64,000 nucleotides of DNA from Chrysopilus asiliformis (GCA_964034945.1 OZ035960.1:64775970-64839969); one strand, 5' to 3'; shown: positions 10,805-21,137, counted from the first letter of the stretch. Numbers and translations are program-made. Notes: generated by a model from the sequence alone, not told the origin.

Positions 10805-11722
10805 TCATCTAGCGACTTTGTAGGGGCAAAATAAGTGATCATCATATTTTGGAAATTTGAAAAACTTGTGAATGTGTGTGACTAGGCTATATGCTTCACC
10901 TTTTAATTTGGACCTTAATACTGAGAGAAACATGGGAACAATTTCGGATGTTAGGGTGTCGTGAATCTGTTGGGCACAATCTAGGAATTGCCTCAGATCT
11001 GTCTCTAATGTGTGTGTCCTCTCTCCAGTGAACACTGGAACCATCAGGCTCACCAGCTTTGAAATTTCAATTAATGATGGCATTTTATTTTCTATATTTA
11101 CTACTTTGACTTTTTCACTAGAAATCAATTTATCGACCCGCGTTAAAAATTCTTGAATAGTTTTGGATAACCTACTATGTTGCTGTTCGGTCAGCACTAA
11201 AGGTTCTAGAATGTTACTACTAATGGAGTTTACCGACTCCTCACTATCTAAAATCACAAAATTGTGGTTGTCCCTATCTAAAATTATCTTTTCTCTAAAA
11301 TTCAAAATACTTTCAATTTTTTGACTTACGGGTTTGTTGTTGCCTGTTGATGTTGATGTTGCTGATGTTTCTGGAACTGTGTCTCTGGGTCTGGGGTTGA
11401 TTCCGCTGGGTCCTGGAATGATACTGCTTTGTTGATTCCTCTTCGGTGTTTGGCTGAATAGATATTGTAGATCGTCAGGTGTGGTGTAAATTTCGTCAAC
11501 TTCGCGTTGTAGGTTTGGTGAAACTCGTTTAATTGGGTGTCTCGGGTAGTCGTGTTGATTTGTTGTTGCGTCCTTCTTTGGTGTTGATTGTGGGTGAGGT
11601 GGGATTCCGTTGTAGAATTCGTCTGAACTTACTGAAGAACTTCTTCCTTCTGGTGTCTGGTACTTTATTGTAGCTTTTCTTCTCGGATTTCGTCTGGTAA
11701 TCTTTCGTAGTATGTTGGACAT
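10805..11722 (-). CDS. gag: Gypsy Gag, N-terminal 305 residues
   Basis: A basic N terminus (ITRRNPRRKATIKY) and a Pro/Ser/Thr-rich region lead into a helical capsid-like domain from about residue 180 (LTEQQHSRLSKTIQEFL, then VSLMVPVFTGERTHTLETDL and LRSKLKGEAYSLV). The latter matches the pattern of Gypsy Gag capsids. A stop at 10805 ends the frame. The following 64-codon frame (10614-10808, with YGGVHKLQAFG and KTYTEMHKTVQ) looks like the continuing capsid in another frame, so Gag is frame-shifted here. Confidence 0.7.
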   Translation of the reverse strand: MSNILRKITRRNPRRKATIKYQTPEGRSSSVSSDEFYNGIPPHPQSTPKKDATTNQHDYPRHPIKRVSPNLQREVDEIYTTPDDLQYLFSQTPKRNQQSSIIPGPSGINPRPRDTVPETSATSTSTGNNKPVSQKIESILNFREKIILDRDNHNFVILDSEESVNSISSNILEPLVLTEQQHSRLSKTIQEFLTRVDKLISSEKVKVVNIENKMPSLIEISKLVSLMVPVFTGERTHTLETDLRQFLDCAQQIHDTLTSEIVPMFLSVLRSKLKGEAYSLVTHIHKFFKFPKYDDHLFCPYKVAR

Positions 11723-11787
11723 CTATCGTTACTATTGTTTCGGGCTGGTTACTTTCCTTTCTGCGTTTGACGCACTTTTCACTTCAA

Positions 11788-11950
11788 TTGTTTCAGGAAT
11801 TTTTTTGATGTTAAATGTCACAAAAGTTTTTTGTTGCGATGACCCGGATAACATTTGTCACTACACAACTAGTTTTTAATCACTTGTACCACTTGTCCTT
11901 ATTGAACTGTGGCCCCATTAACAAGTGATTCTACCAACTGCGCCATAAAA
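11788..11950 (-). promoter_or_regulatory. Gypsy leader with primer-binding-like site
   Basis: Read on the minus strand, the LTR ends GTGTCACA and is followed after TTTTA by TGGCGCAGTTGG. This begins with TGG, the complement of a tRNA CCA end, so it is a candidate primer-binding site. The same block is present at 21425-21588, next to the second LTR copy. Confidence 0.55.
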
Positions 11951-12498
11951 TGTGACACTTCCTTTTACTTGGGTGAAATGAAACACTTTGATGTTAATTC
12001 TAAGTATTAATTATGTTTCTCACAACAAATAGGTTTACACTTTTATTGTTTTTTTCTACATTTACAAAACCAATTTTAATTTCTCTATTACTGTTTTTAA
12101 ACTATACAAACAACTCGTTTATTTTTTATTTAAAATGCACAGAAAATATCGGATTTTAAGTTTTTAGTCGAACAAGGAACCGTTTTAAGAACAACTATCG
12201 GCGTTTTTTTATTTTAATTTTTCACTTCAGCTCGTTGAATTGAACTTCAACTGATAAAAATAACTCTGATTTCAACTAACTTTTATTTTAACTAACTTTG
12301 ATTTTTACTAACTTTGATTTTAATTAACTTTGATTTTCACTTGCATTTTCCAACTAATTGCTTTTTTCAAAACTCAAAACTCAAAAAACTGACAACTAAC
12401 AACTGACTCAGAAAACTCAAACAAAAACTGCGTAATTAAACTTCCTCGATAGCTTCTATCAAAGGTTATTTAAAAAAAAAAAACTCCTCGAGTCAGGC
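11951..12498 (-). repeat. Gypsy LTR (left copy, lacks its last 7 bp)
   Basis: On the + strand it starts TGTGACACTTCC and matches 21589-23400 (apart from the insertion there) almost base for base. The right copy goes on for CTTAACA, giving TG...CA ends, whereas here the sequence stops at AGTCAGGC and BEL begins. A tract of repeated AACTAACTTTGATTT units lies at 12265-12345. Confidence 0.85.
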
Positions 12499-13336
12499 TG
12501 TATTTTGTTGAAGCGACCAGTTCTTTTACTGGCCCCTTATGGCGATACTGCAAAAAAAAGTCTTCCAGAAAAACGCAACTGGTGTTGGTTGTTTGACGGT
12601 TAACTTTTTATACCCGTATGGTGAAACCAAAGGGTATATTAACTTTGCCTTACCGTTTGTAACGCCAAGATCCCGTCATCGCACAAAAAAATGAATTACA
12701 CCAGTGTGTTTAGAATGATAAATAAAATTGAATTTTGCATGTCCGTCCGTCTGTCTGTCTGTCCGTCTGTCTGTGGCGCGGATTGCGGGCGCACGGATTG
12801 AGCTAGAGACTTGAAATTTTGCGTGGATCCGTTTTTCGTAAAATGCGAGGCTAAGTTCGTTAATGGGCAAAAATGGACAATTAGGGGGGGTACCCCCCAT
12901 ACGAACGAAATCGTTTTTTGTGAATATCTCAAAAACGGTGCATCTTATCAAAAAAGTCCAAGAACAAAAGTTATTTAGGATATGATTCTACATAAAACTT
13001 CCATACATTAAAATCCGATTGGAATAAATTTAAAAAAATCTTATTGGAAAGTTTGACTTCAAAGTGGAATTTTGGTATAACTGTTCGAATTTTGATACGA
13101 ATATCACCATACGGGTCTCCAATGATTGTCAGATTGGCAATTATAGCTTTTGTTATGTTTAATAATCAAAAATATTTACAATTTTCTTAATCTAAGTTTA
13201 CTTAATCTACAAAAAATGCAACTCGGGGTTTCCCACGATGACCAGGTGTCGCATTGCGTCTAGACGATGCGGTGTCATCTTCGCGTGAATAGATGTCACG
13301 TTGCATGTTAAATATTCGCTACATACCATCGGAACA
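12499..13336 (-). repeat. BEL 3' LTR, interrupted by a mini-me-like element
   Basis: It starts TGTATTTTGTTGAAG and ends ATCGGAACA on the + strand, and matches 21138-21424 almost exactly once the insert at 12611-13157 is removed. A purine tract AAGGGGGG lies just inside it on the minus strand (around 13338-13355), the likely polypurine tract. Confidence 0.92.
12611..13157 (+). mobile_element. mini-me-like element, full length, in the BEL LTR
   Basis: This is the reference copy. The other BEL LTR supplies the empty site: CTTTTTAATAATC is uninterrupted at 21243-21258. Here CTTTTTA is followed by TACCCG, and the sequence resumes after GTTATG as TTTAATAATC. The insert is therefore about 547 bp with 3-4 bp of T-rich target repeated. 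In order: hairpin TATACCC/GGGTATA; TTACCGTTTGTAACGCC; (GTCY)n around 12741-12772; GCGCGGATTGCGGGCGC; the GGGGGGTACCCCCC-type palindrome; the subterminal inverted copy CACCATACGGGT of the 5' end; TTGCCA-type hairpin; TTGTTATG end. Short ORFs here are shadows. Confidence 0.9.
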
Positions 13337-14092
13337 TCCAGCCCCCCTTGAAGATATGTCTTCAAGCTTATCGGTCGGAAAGTTGTTGAGCTCGAAATCT
13401 TGAGGACCCTCGATACGATTTCTGGGAGTAGGAGTTGGTTTTCTGTTTTGCCGCTGTCTCAGCCGGATTACCACGTACACTGCTACCGTGATCATCACTG
13501 CTGTAAGCGCCAGATAGGATATCGAGTATTGATGTATGTCGTGATGCGAAATTTCATCTGTCGACTCTTCGCCCTGTCTCGTGTTTGCTATGGCCTTCTG
13601 TAATGAAGTCAGATCTGTTAATGAGAAATTTTTTAAACTACCTTGAACTGATTCCATAGTCGCGGTGGAATTCTCTATGATCGCATCTGAGAGATTGAAG
13701 GCCGGTACGACTGATGCTCGCAGCGTGGACTCTTGTAGATTATGAGATCGTAGAGTCATTGCCCCATGTTTTAGAATGCAACCTGACGTAATCTCAAGTA
13801 GTCCATCGCCACCAAATCTCTCGTGTATTATTTGTTCTCCGCAGATAATATTAAATGTGTATTCTTTAGTGAGAACATACAACCACCTGTTTAGATTGTG
13901 CAGTGGTATCCAAACGTCCTTTAATGGTTGTATTTGGTAAGCACACGTGTTGGGTAGTGCCCTTTCGTGATTAAGTATTGCGATTTCGCAAACTGATCTT
14001 CTTTCTTCCTTGTTGAACGTTGGATGCCTTTGTTTGCAATGGTAGTGACCACTTTGTGGTTGTTCACACCATAAAAATTCCCCTTCCGTCAT
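13319..14092 (-). pseudogene. env: BEL envelope-like protein, C-terminal part
   Basis: It is in the same frame as the 2232-codon ORF: the TAG at 14111-14113 is followed by six sense codons and an ATG at 14092. The segment has paired Cys residues in the first third (for example at FLWCEQ, HYHCKQ, CAYQI, IICGEQ). It ends with one hydrophobic membrane span (YLALTAVMITVAVYVVI, about residues 193-210) and a short basic cytoplasmic tail. That is the C-terminal half of a class I-type retroviral envelope; the N-terminal half with a cleavage-like site lies upstream of the TAG. It is separated only by that single stop, so the envelope is inactive unless the stop is read through. Confidence 0.75.
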
Positions 14093-14110
14093 GAAATAAT
14101 ATCGATCGCG

Positions 14111-17100
14111 CTATATGTTCACGATTAAATAATCTGCTGACGGCTTGATGCTAATCATGGTAGCATTTTTGATCGTAGGGATAGGAATTAACTTGAAAAG
14201 TTCATAGAACTCATTTTGAGCCAATGGAATTTTGATAGCAATTATGAGTTGCTGTGCCACAACCCTTGCTCTAACAGACATCATTTTGTAACTTATCTGA
14301 AGATCCTCTAAATTTTGATCCGGTAATGAAAGATTTGGAGGGAGAAACTGACGTATGTGCCCTAGTTCCTGACGCAACTGATATGCGTGGATTAGCGATG
14401 GGTTGATTCTTCCGTGATGAATATCCGTAACCAATTCAACTAGCTCATCTTGTGTTCTTTGATGATGTCCCATAATGATCATGGCTTGAATTGACAAAAA
14501 TGTAAATGTTTGGATGACTCTTTGTTGCATGGATGAGTTTTGTAGCTTCTCAACCACTTCTGAGACACGTTTCTCAATCGAATCAAACTGTTTAGTTATA
14601 ATCTCACTATTTCTTTTTATTATATTTGACGTCAATTCAATTACGGATGTTTGATTTTTTATGAGCTTCAAGATGTGCTTGTCATCTTGTCGCAGCTTGT
14701 CAATAGTCGTTACCATTTCATTCGCATAATTTTGATCTAATACTCCAAAAAGAGCATGAGCAGCAGATCCAATAATGTCAAACGGTGATCTTCTTCCGCG
14801 GTTTCTTGCCTCATGTGGTTTCAAGAGATCATCATTCATCTGAATACCGTTTAATACCTGGGATAACTGCGAAACTATAGCTTGGCATGATGCTACGTTG
14901 TCAGAATTTGTTATGTTACATAGGTTGTTCAACTGATTGACGCAATGCAGCAGTCGATTGTACTCTAGCCAGTAATTAGATAGATCATAGTAGACTACGA
15001 GATCCCACTCATCGATTAACAATTTCACTTGACCCAATCCTTCAAAGTATATCCCCGGATGATCCTTGAATGGCTTGATATTGACGAACTCCCTAGTTCT
15101 CGAATATACAGGTAATATCAAACACGAGAGTGTAAGTAGTGAAATTAATGATGATACGTTTGTTTTGTTCGATCGTCTAGTTGCACGTGGTTGCTCTTCC
15201 GTGTTGGAAGTGCTGTTAGCGGTTGAAGTCATTTTATCATCTTCATCGTTTTGAGAGGTTTGACCTTGAGATTCTTTTGTATTGCAGTTTTGGATTGGAA
15301 GTGGACTTAACTTGTGAATTGCCCGACGGAAAACACCTCTCGAGGTTTTGACATCAGCAACTCTGATTAATCTGTCATTTCCAGCAATTACGCGTTCAAT
15401 TCTGCCCATTTGCCATTTTAAGGGTGGCAAATTTTCCTCATGTAGTAAAACGAATGTACCGGGGGAGAGATCATGATTTTGTTGTCGCCACTTAGACCTG
15501 GTTTGTAGTTCGTGGAGGTATTCCTTCTTCCAACGATCCCAAAATTGCTGGCGTATGCCCTTGACAAGAGCCCATCGGCTTAGTAATTCCAACTTATTTC
15601 CTGTTAGTGGTTGTGGTATAGCGGTCAATGGTTGGCCAATAAGGAAATGACCCGGAGTTAGCGCCTGTAAATCGTTAGGGTTTGAGGATAGCGGGGTGAT
15701 CGGACGGGAGTTGAGTACTGCTTCGATTTCTACCATTACCGTCGACAATTCCTCGTATGTGAGTGACGCTCCTTGTACGACACGCGTCAAATGATATTTG
15801 GCCGACTTTACCGCCGCCTCCCACAACCCTCCGAAATGAGGTGATCGGGGTGGTATTGGACACCATGTGATACCCTGTTGACCGCAGTCCCGATAAATCT
15901 CGGACTCATTTTCCTCGATCATGTGTTGTAGGTCCTTGAGTTCTGCACGTGCTCCAACAAAGTTGGTCGCATTGTCGCAGAAGATCTTTTCTGGTTTGCC
16001 TCTTCTACCTACGAATCGCTTGATGGCACCTAGGAACGCCGCTGTGGTCAAGTCCGAAACAATTTCGATGTGGGCTGCCTTGGTTGCAAAACATACAAAA
16101 ACAGATACGTATGCTTTGGTCGGTCTTTTGCCACGTATTTTGTAATGGATATAGATAGGACCGCAAAAATCGATCCCAACGTTTTCAAATGGCCGTAACT
16201 GTTGCACTTTTTCTGGAGGGAGGCTTCCCATTAGTTGTTTTATGCTGCGGGGGCGAGCCCTTGCACATATCAAGCAATTGTGCACTATTTGTGTTGCAAT
16301 TTCCTTCCCTCTTAAAGGCCAAAAACGTTGACGCGTTATGGCTAATAATGCCTGAGGACCCGCGTGTAAATGTTCCAACAGTAATCTCGTGAACATATGC
16401 CTGTTGGGAAGCAGTATAGGATGCGTCGCATCGTAATTCAAGTTCGCTGCTTGCAGCATGCCTCCGACTCTAATTAATCCTTTTTCATCTAAAAACGGGG
16501 TTAAGCTGACAAGTCTACTACTCGACCTTAGCTCCTGGGATTTGCTCAGTTGGACAAACTCTTCACTAAATACCTCTCGCTGCATGCCCTCAATGATGGT
16601 GAAGAGGCTATTCTGCAGCTCGCCGGGATCTAAATTTTTGCTCGATTTCCGCTGGACTTTCGGAAATCTTAGGTTATTAATAAACCGCAACATATAAGCA
16701 ACGACGCGTTGCAGTCGGATGAAGGAATTCCGATGTTCAATCTTCGAAATGACAGAACTGTCGATCTGAGCCGACAAAACTATTTTCATGGGCTTCCTTT
16801 CATTATCTGTGGTTTCGAACGATGTTGCTGATTTATATGGCCATTCTGAAGCACTAAGTTTCAAGAATTCTGGTCCTTGGAGCCATAATGTTGATTTTAA
16901 GAGCTGTTCTGGGAACACTCCTCTAGACAAAATATCAGCTGGATTCATCTTAGAGCTTATGTGAAACCATTGCGATGGCTCACTTACTTCTTGGATGGCG
17001 GAAATACGATTCGCGACAAATGTTTTGTACTGCGACGATGTAGATATGATCCATGATAGGACTATTGTAGAATCCGTCCAGTAAAAAATGTCTGCGATAG

Positions 17101-20100
17101 GTATGCAAAGTGTGGTCTTCAAACGATGTACCAGTTCTGCCATCATTTTTGCTCCAGAAAGTTCCAATCTTGGCAATGTTGTAGCTTTAATTGGGGCGAC
17201 CTTGGATTGAGCACACAGTAAATTTACCATTACTTGCCCGTTTTCATCGACAGTTCTGATATAGATCGCGACGCCATACGCCCTTTCGCTCGCATCGGAA
17301 AAGGCATGGATTTGAATTGTGCGAGGTTGTCCCTTGGGCATAATGTGTCTTGGGATCTGGATGTTTTCCAGTATGCTCAGCTTGCTGCGAAACTCGACCC
17401 ATTTAGTATGCAGGTCTTGTGGCAGGGCGGCGTCCCAATCGAGTTTTAGTATCCACAATTGTTGGAGAAAGATTTTAGCTAAAACTATAACTGGGTTAAC
17501 GATCCCTAGCGGATCGAATATGTGAGCAACGTCAGCCAATATAGATCTCTTTGTCACACGCCCTGGAATTTGAGCTAGATTCGTTTTTATCGAAATAACA
17601 TCGTTTTTTGGAGACCATGTCAATCCCAACGTCTTGACTGTATTTGACATATTTGTCACTGCCTCTAATGGGAGTTCTAAGTCCTCCTCCGGAATGTTTT
17701 CCATTAAACTGGGATGGTTAGAGCACCACTTTCTTAATTGGAACCCGGCAGTCTCCAATATGAAACGAATTTCGTCGCGCAGGCGAAGAGCTTTTTCGAG
17801 AGTGTTCGCCCCGGACATAAGATCGTCCATGTAGAAATCTCGCTTGATTACTTTTGCGGCATCTGGGTAACTGGTTGAGAACTCATCAGCTAACAAAGCT
17901 AGACATTTTGTGGCTATGTAAGAAGCGGGTGAAGTCCCGTACGTAACAGTTTTTAGTTTGAAGAATTTCAACTCTTCGTCAGGATGGTTTCTCCAAACAA
18001 TAAGTTGAAAGTTTTGATCAGCTTCGGATACCCATATTTGTCGATACATTTTTGTTATGTCGCCTATAATGACATAACTTGGTAATCGAAAACGCAATAC
18101 TATAGATGTTAAATCGTCCTGTATGGGCGGACCTGACATTAGTATTTCGTTAAGGGAAACGTTTGTCGTTGTTTTAGCTGCAGCATTGAACACTACCCTT
18201 AGTTTGGTGGTGCTGCTAGTGGGTTTCAAAACGCAGTGATGAGGAAGAAAACAATGATATTTTGGAATCTCTTCCGGGAGTACCTGTGCCATATGCTGAA
18301 GGTCTAAATACTCTTGTATGAACTGCGAGTATTCCTGTTTCAATTCAGGATTGCGACTTAACCTTTTCTCAAGGTTTAAAAACTGACGAATGGCATTTGT
18401 TTCGGAATCGCCGAGTTCAGCAGGGCTGTGCTGGAAAGGTAAGCTCACAATAAATCGCCCAGATGGAGATCTTTTTAACGTTTTGGCAAAATTTTCTTCG
18501 AGCTGCCTTTCAACGGCAGACGGACGTGGCTTATCAGGCAAATAGTTGTCTAATTTCCAAAATCCTTGAATTTGTTCGTCAACATTCGAACATGTGGATG
18601 TTCCAATTCCACAGAATATGTCGCCTTGGCGGGTTTCACTAACTCTTCCCAATATGATCCAACCCAACAGGGTGTTTTGCAAAGTTGGTTGTGCCCGACC
18701 TAAGCTTATTTGACCGACTGACATTAACTCGCTGTATAGCTCTGCTCCGATCAAGATATCGATGGGAGCCGGTTTATTAAATTCATCATCTGCGAGCGGA
18801 ATATTTTTTGGGATTTCCCAGTTAGTCACATCAATGTAGTGATCAGGTTGTTGTACGGTAATTTTTGGTAGAATGTACGCTTCTAAATTTGTGCTATATC
18901 CTCCTACCATTGATTTGAATTTGAAGTTGATGCTTTGCTGAGCAATTACTGGGTTAGTCCCGAGGCCAGAAACATTAAGTTGCTTGGAATGGGTTCGCAG
19001 ACCAAGACGTTCACTGAATTTTTCCGTAACAAAGCTCACTTGGGAGCCCGAATCTAACAACGCTCTACCTTCGACTACGTTGCCTTGTTTGTCTACTACA
19101 TGAATCTTGGCTGTGGCCAACAAAACATAATTTGAGTTCGAATTTTGATTAGCTCGAGCTGACAAATTCACACCTGTGGTGGGTTTATTGGATTTTGCTT
19201 CTTCACTGCCTACTTGAATACCTTGGGACTGCAAGGTTGTGTTTCGGCTAGTAGAAGGCACTGAAGGACTAGGTCCCGGATTGTTTGGTGCAATCTGGGG
19301 TTTTGTTGTACCTTGATCCTTTTTTTCTACAAAATGTAAGAGCGTATTATGGCGACCTTGGCATTTGCTGCATGTTCCAGCTGAGCACGATTTGACCCCA
19401 TGTCCACTTTTTAAACAATTGATGCACAAATTGGCTGCCTTAATTTGTTTCAGCCTTTCATTGGGATTTAATTTGAGAAATTTTTTGCATCTGAATATTT
19501 TGTGTTCATTACTTTTGCAAATTGGGCAACTAGTTCCCGGACCCTTTGTAGTGAGGAGAGAAGACGTTTTGATTTTACCCCTTGAATTGCTGACATTACG
19601 TCCCGACCCTTCATTCTGGGCTTCCAAACTTTGGAATCTTAGTTCTAAAAATCCCATGAATTCGTCCAGACCTTGTAGGTCACGAGGAGCAGTCAATGAT
19701 TGCTCATATTGTTTTCTGGACTCCTTGTCTAATTTGTGAAGGAGAATATGTAGTATTATGGGGTCCCATTCTGCTGTGCGGACCCCCAAATTTGAGATTG
19801 CTAGTAAACATTCTAGAGTCGTGTCGTGTAGACCTTTAATGTTACTCGAAGTATCGTTAACGATTGACGATTGATTTAAGAGACGATTTAACAGGGACGT
19901 TAAAATTAATCTTTTGTTCTCATACCTGTTTATGATTGTCTCCCAAGCGATCATGTAGTTTTGATCCGATATCTGCAAATGCTGGATCAGCTTGCTCGCT
20001 TCACCTGATAGGTTGGCTTTCAGGTAGAACATCTTCTGAGCGGAACTCATTTGACGGCGATGAATCAGCTGCGTATACAGGTCGTGGAATTCCTGCCACT

Positions 20101-20809
20101 TCCCGTAATCTCCATCGAAGGACGGTAGCTTGATCTCCGGCAGCTTCATTTGAAATTCACTGGTTGCGGTTGGAACATGGGTTTCTAACCTTTCCTTGAG
20201 TCGAATGACAGTCTTCTGAAGGTGCCGTTCTGTCTCCGTGTAGAATTCTTCTTGATAGTCGTGAAACTGCTCGTTTTCCATGATTTCGCCGTGATTTTCC
20301 ATTATGCTCTTCCAGTAGTCCTCAAGACATTTTATCTGATGTTCATAATATGCCTTTGAGTGTGGAAGGTTGGCTTCCTTTTCGATGGACAACATGAGTC
20401 TGGTACAGGCTGCTATGGTTGCGCGTTGTCTTCGGATCGTCCTGCTGAGCTGGTCGGGCTCTGAGGGCAACGACTGCTCTTTCTGGGATGCTTCCGCATC
20501 GAGGATTTGCGTCAATATTCCCTTGATTTTCTCATAGACTTCACTTACTTTATTGTAATAATTATTTGCGAAATAGGGATGATCCTCAGGTGAAACCTCG
20601 AACGCTTGTATTTCTATGTGTCCCTTTTCAAAGTCCTGCCAGAGTTTATCGAGTTTGAATAACCTTTCCTCGGCATATTTCCGTGTTTTTCTATCCGCAC
20701 CATCCTTTTTGACGTTGGTTAGGATCTTGTCGATCTCCTTTCCTAGCTCGATTTGTCGCTGAGAGATCTCTTCAATCTCTGTCATGTTGTCGTTTGCACT
20801 ACCGATCAC
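14111..20809 (-). CDS. gag-pol: BEL/Pao Gag-Pol polyprotein with fused env N-terminal half
   Basis: 2232 codons. Gag: coiled-coil N terminus, then LPSFDGDYGKWQEFHDLY (~230) and CCHC-like knuckles CPICKSNEHKIFRC and CINCLKSGHGVKSC (~425-490). Aspartic protease: ALLDSGSQVSFVTEKF (~585, D-S-G). RT: FYMDDLMSGA (~990). RNase H: AFSDASERAYGVAIY (~1170). Integrase: zinc finger HLHAGPQ...CLICARARP (~1480), VGIDFCGPIY (~1545), FCDNATNFVG (~1610), HFGGLWEAAVKSAK (~1660). DUF5641-like domain ~1755-1835. From ~1890 a hydrophobic signal-like segment opens an envelope; RGRR at ~2003 followed by a Gly/Ala-rich hydrophobic stretch resembles a furin site plus fusion peptide, then a coiled coil. The frame ends at a TAG at 14111. 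Everything through integrase is intact. Confidence 0.93.
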   Translation of the reverse strand: MIGSANDNMTEIEEISQRQIELGKEIDKILTNVKKDGADRKTRKYAEERLFKLDKLWQDFEKGHIEIQAFEVSPEDHPYFANNYYNKVSEVYEKIKGILTQILDAEASQKEQSLPSEPDQLSRTIRRQRATIAACTRLMLSIEKEANLPHSKAYYEHQIKCLEDYWKSIMENHGEIMENEQFHDYQEEFYTETERHLQKTVIRLKERLETHVPTATSEFQMKLPEIKLPSFDGDYGKWQEFHDLYTQLIHRRQMSSAQKMFYLKANLSGEASKLIQHLQISDQNYMIAWETIINRYENKRLILTSLLNRLLNQSSIVNDTSSNIKGLHDTTLECLLAISNLGVRTAEWDPIILHILLHKLDKESRKQYEQSLTAPRDLQGLDEFMGFLELRFQSLEAQNEGSGRNVSNSRGKIKTSSLLTTKGPGTSCPICKSNEHKIFRCKKFLKLNPNERLKQIKAANLCINCLKSGHGVKSCSAGTCSKCQGRHNTLLHFVEKKDQGTTKPQIAPNNPGPSPSVPSTSRNTTLQSQGIQVGSEEAKSNKPTTGVNLSARANQNSNSNYVLLATAKIHVVDKQGNVVEGRALLDSGSQVSFVTEKFSERLGLRTHSKQLNVSGLGTNPVIAQQSINFKFKSMVGGYSTNLEAYILPKITVQQPDHYIDVTNWEIPKNIPLADDEFNKPAPIDILIGAELYSELMSVGQISLGRAQPTLQNTLLGWIILGRVSETRQGDIFCGIGTSTCSNVDEQIQGFWKLDNYLPDKPRPSAVERQLEENFAKTLKRSPSGRFIVSLPFQHSPAELGDSETNAIRQFLNLEKRLSRNPELKQEYSQFIQEYLDLQHMAQVLPEEIPKYHCFLPHHCVLKPTSSTTKLRVVFNAAAKTTTNVSLNEILMSGPPIQDDLTSIVLRFRLPSYVIIGDITKMYRQIWVSEADQNFQLIVWRNHPDEELKFFKLKTVTYGTSPASYIATKCLALLADEFSTSYPDAAKVIKRDFYMDDLMSGANTLEKALRLRDEIRFILETAGFQLRKWCSNHPSLMENIPEEDLELPLEAVTNMSNTVKTLGLTWSPKNDVISIKTNLAQIPGRVTKRSILADVAHIFDPLGIVNPVIVLAKIFLQQLWILKLDWDAALPQDLHTKWVEFRSKLSILENIQIPRHIMPKGQPRTIQIHAFSDASERAYGVAIYIRTVDENGQVMVNLLCAQSKVAPIKATTLPRLELSGAKMMAELVHRLKTTLCIPIADIFYWTDSTIVLSWIISTSSQYKTFVANRISAIQEVSEPSQWFHISSKMNPADILSRGVFPEQLLKSTLWLQGPEFLKLSASEWPYKSATSFETTDNERKPMKIVLSAQIDSSVISKIEHRNSFIRLQRVVAYMLRFINNLRFPKVQRKSSKNLDPGELQNSLFTIIEGMQREVFSEEFVQLSKSQELRSSSRLVSLTPFLDEKGLIRVGGMLQAANLNYDATHPILLPNRHMFTRLLLEHLHAGPQALLAITRQRFWPLRGKEIATQIVHNCLICARARPRSIKQLMGSLPPEKVQQLRPFENVGIDFCGPIYIHYKIRGKRPTKAYVSVFVCFATKAAHIEIVSDLTTAAFLGAIKRFVGRRGKPEKIFCDNATNFVGARAELKDLQHMIEENESEIYRDCGQQGITWCPIPPRSPHFGGLWEAAVKSAKYHLTRVVQGASLTYEELSTVMVEIEAVLNSRPITPLSSNPNDLQALTPGHFLIGQPLTAIPQPLTGNKLELLSRWALVKGIRQQFWDRWKKEYLHELQTRSKWRQQNHDLSPGTFVLLHEENLPPLKWQMGRIERVIAGNDRLIRVADVKTSRGVFRRAIHKLSPLPIQNCNTKESQGQTSQNDEDDKMTSTANSTSNTEEQPRATRRSNKTNVSSLISLLTLSCLILPVYSRTREFVNIKPFKDHPGIYFEGLGQVKLLIDEWDLVVYYDLSNYWLEYNRLLHCVNQLNNLCNITNSDNVASCQAIVSQLSQVLNGIQMNDDLLKPHEARNRGRRSPFDIIGSAAHALFGVLDQNYANEMVTTIDKLRQDDKHILKLIKNQTSVIELTSNIIKRNSEIITKQFDSIEKRVSEVVEKLQNSSMQQRVIQTFTFLSIQAMIIMGHHQRTQDELVELVTDIHHGRINPSLIHAYQLRQELGHIRQFLPPNLSLPDQNLEDLQISYKMMSVRARVVAQQLIIAIKIPLAQNEFYELFKLIPIPTIKNATMISIKPSADYLIVNI

Positions 20810-21114
20810 TTGAAATGTCCTTCACAAAACTAGCTTCTGATTTTTATCGCGAACCGCTTAATTGCGAGTCAATTTTTTTTGAATACAGTTTCACTGAACA
20901 CAGAATGAAGTTAAATGCACTGAGCACCTTTTGAAAAGTTACTTCCCGATAGCGTTTTTCAAGCCACTTTACACACGAAAATTCACGAAACAGTTATTTA
21001 CACGATACACCGAAACGAATACAAAAATTGCGATGGTTTATGAGACGCTCGCAGTTCACGTCTTACCGATAAATCGATATACAAAAAAAATGCGATTATT
21101 TATGCGACGCTCGC

Positions 21115-21137
21115 GGATCACGTCGGGGTCACCAAAA
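21115..21137 (-). promoter_or_regulatory. BEL primer-binding site
   Basis: Immediately inside the 5' LTR the minus strand reads TTTTGGTGACCCCGACGTG. The TGG start and the position directly after the LTR end fit a tRNA primer-binding site, and this wording is common in insect BEL elements. Confidence 0.65.

Larger units (their letters stand above)
1825..12498 (-). mobile_element. Gypsy-type LTR retrotransposon, decayed and 3' truncated
   Basis: Read right to left the order is LTR (11951-12498), leader and primer-binding-like site, gag, CCHC knuckles, aspartic protease, reverse transcriptase, RNase H, integrase. This is the Ty3/Gypsy order, with RNase H before integrase. The coding part is broken by frameshifts and by stops, such as an in-frame TAA at 2464-2466. 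A 946-bp MITE splits the reverse transcriptase and a 2637-bp hAT element splits the integrase. The 3' LTR is absent. The element cannot move by itself. Confidence 0.9.

Noticed and set aside
11900..11950. tRNA gene (minus strand TGGCGCAGTTGGTAGA looks like an A box)
   Set aside because: It sits exactly where the Gypsy primer-binding site belongs; there is no T loop or acceptor pairing, and it is repeated next to the second LTR.
15066..19739. Many + strand frames across the BEL element
   Set aside because: All are antisense shadows of the 2232-codon Gag-Pol frame.
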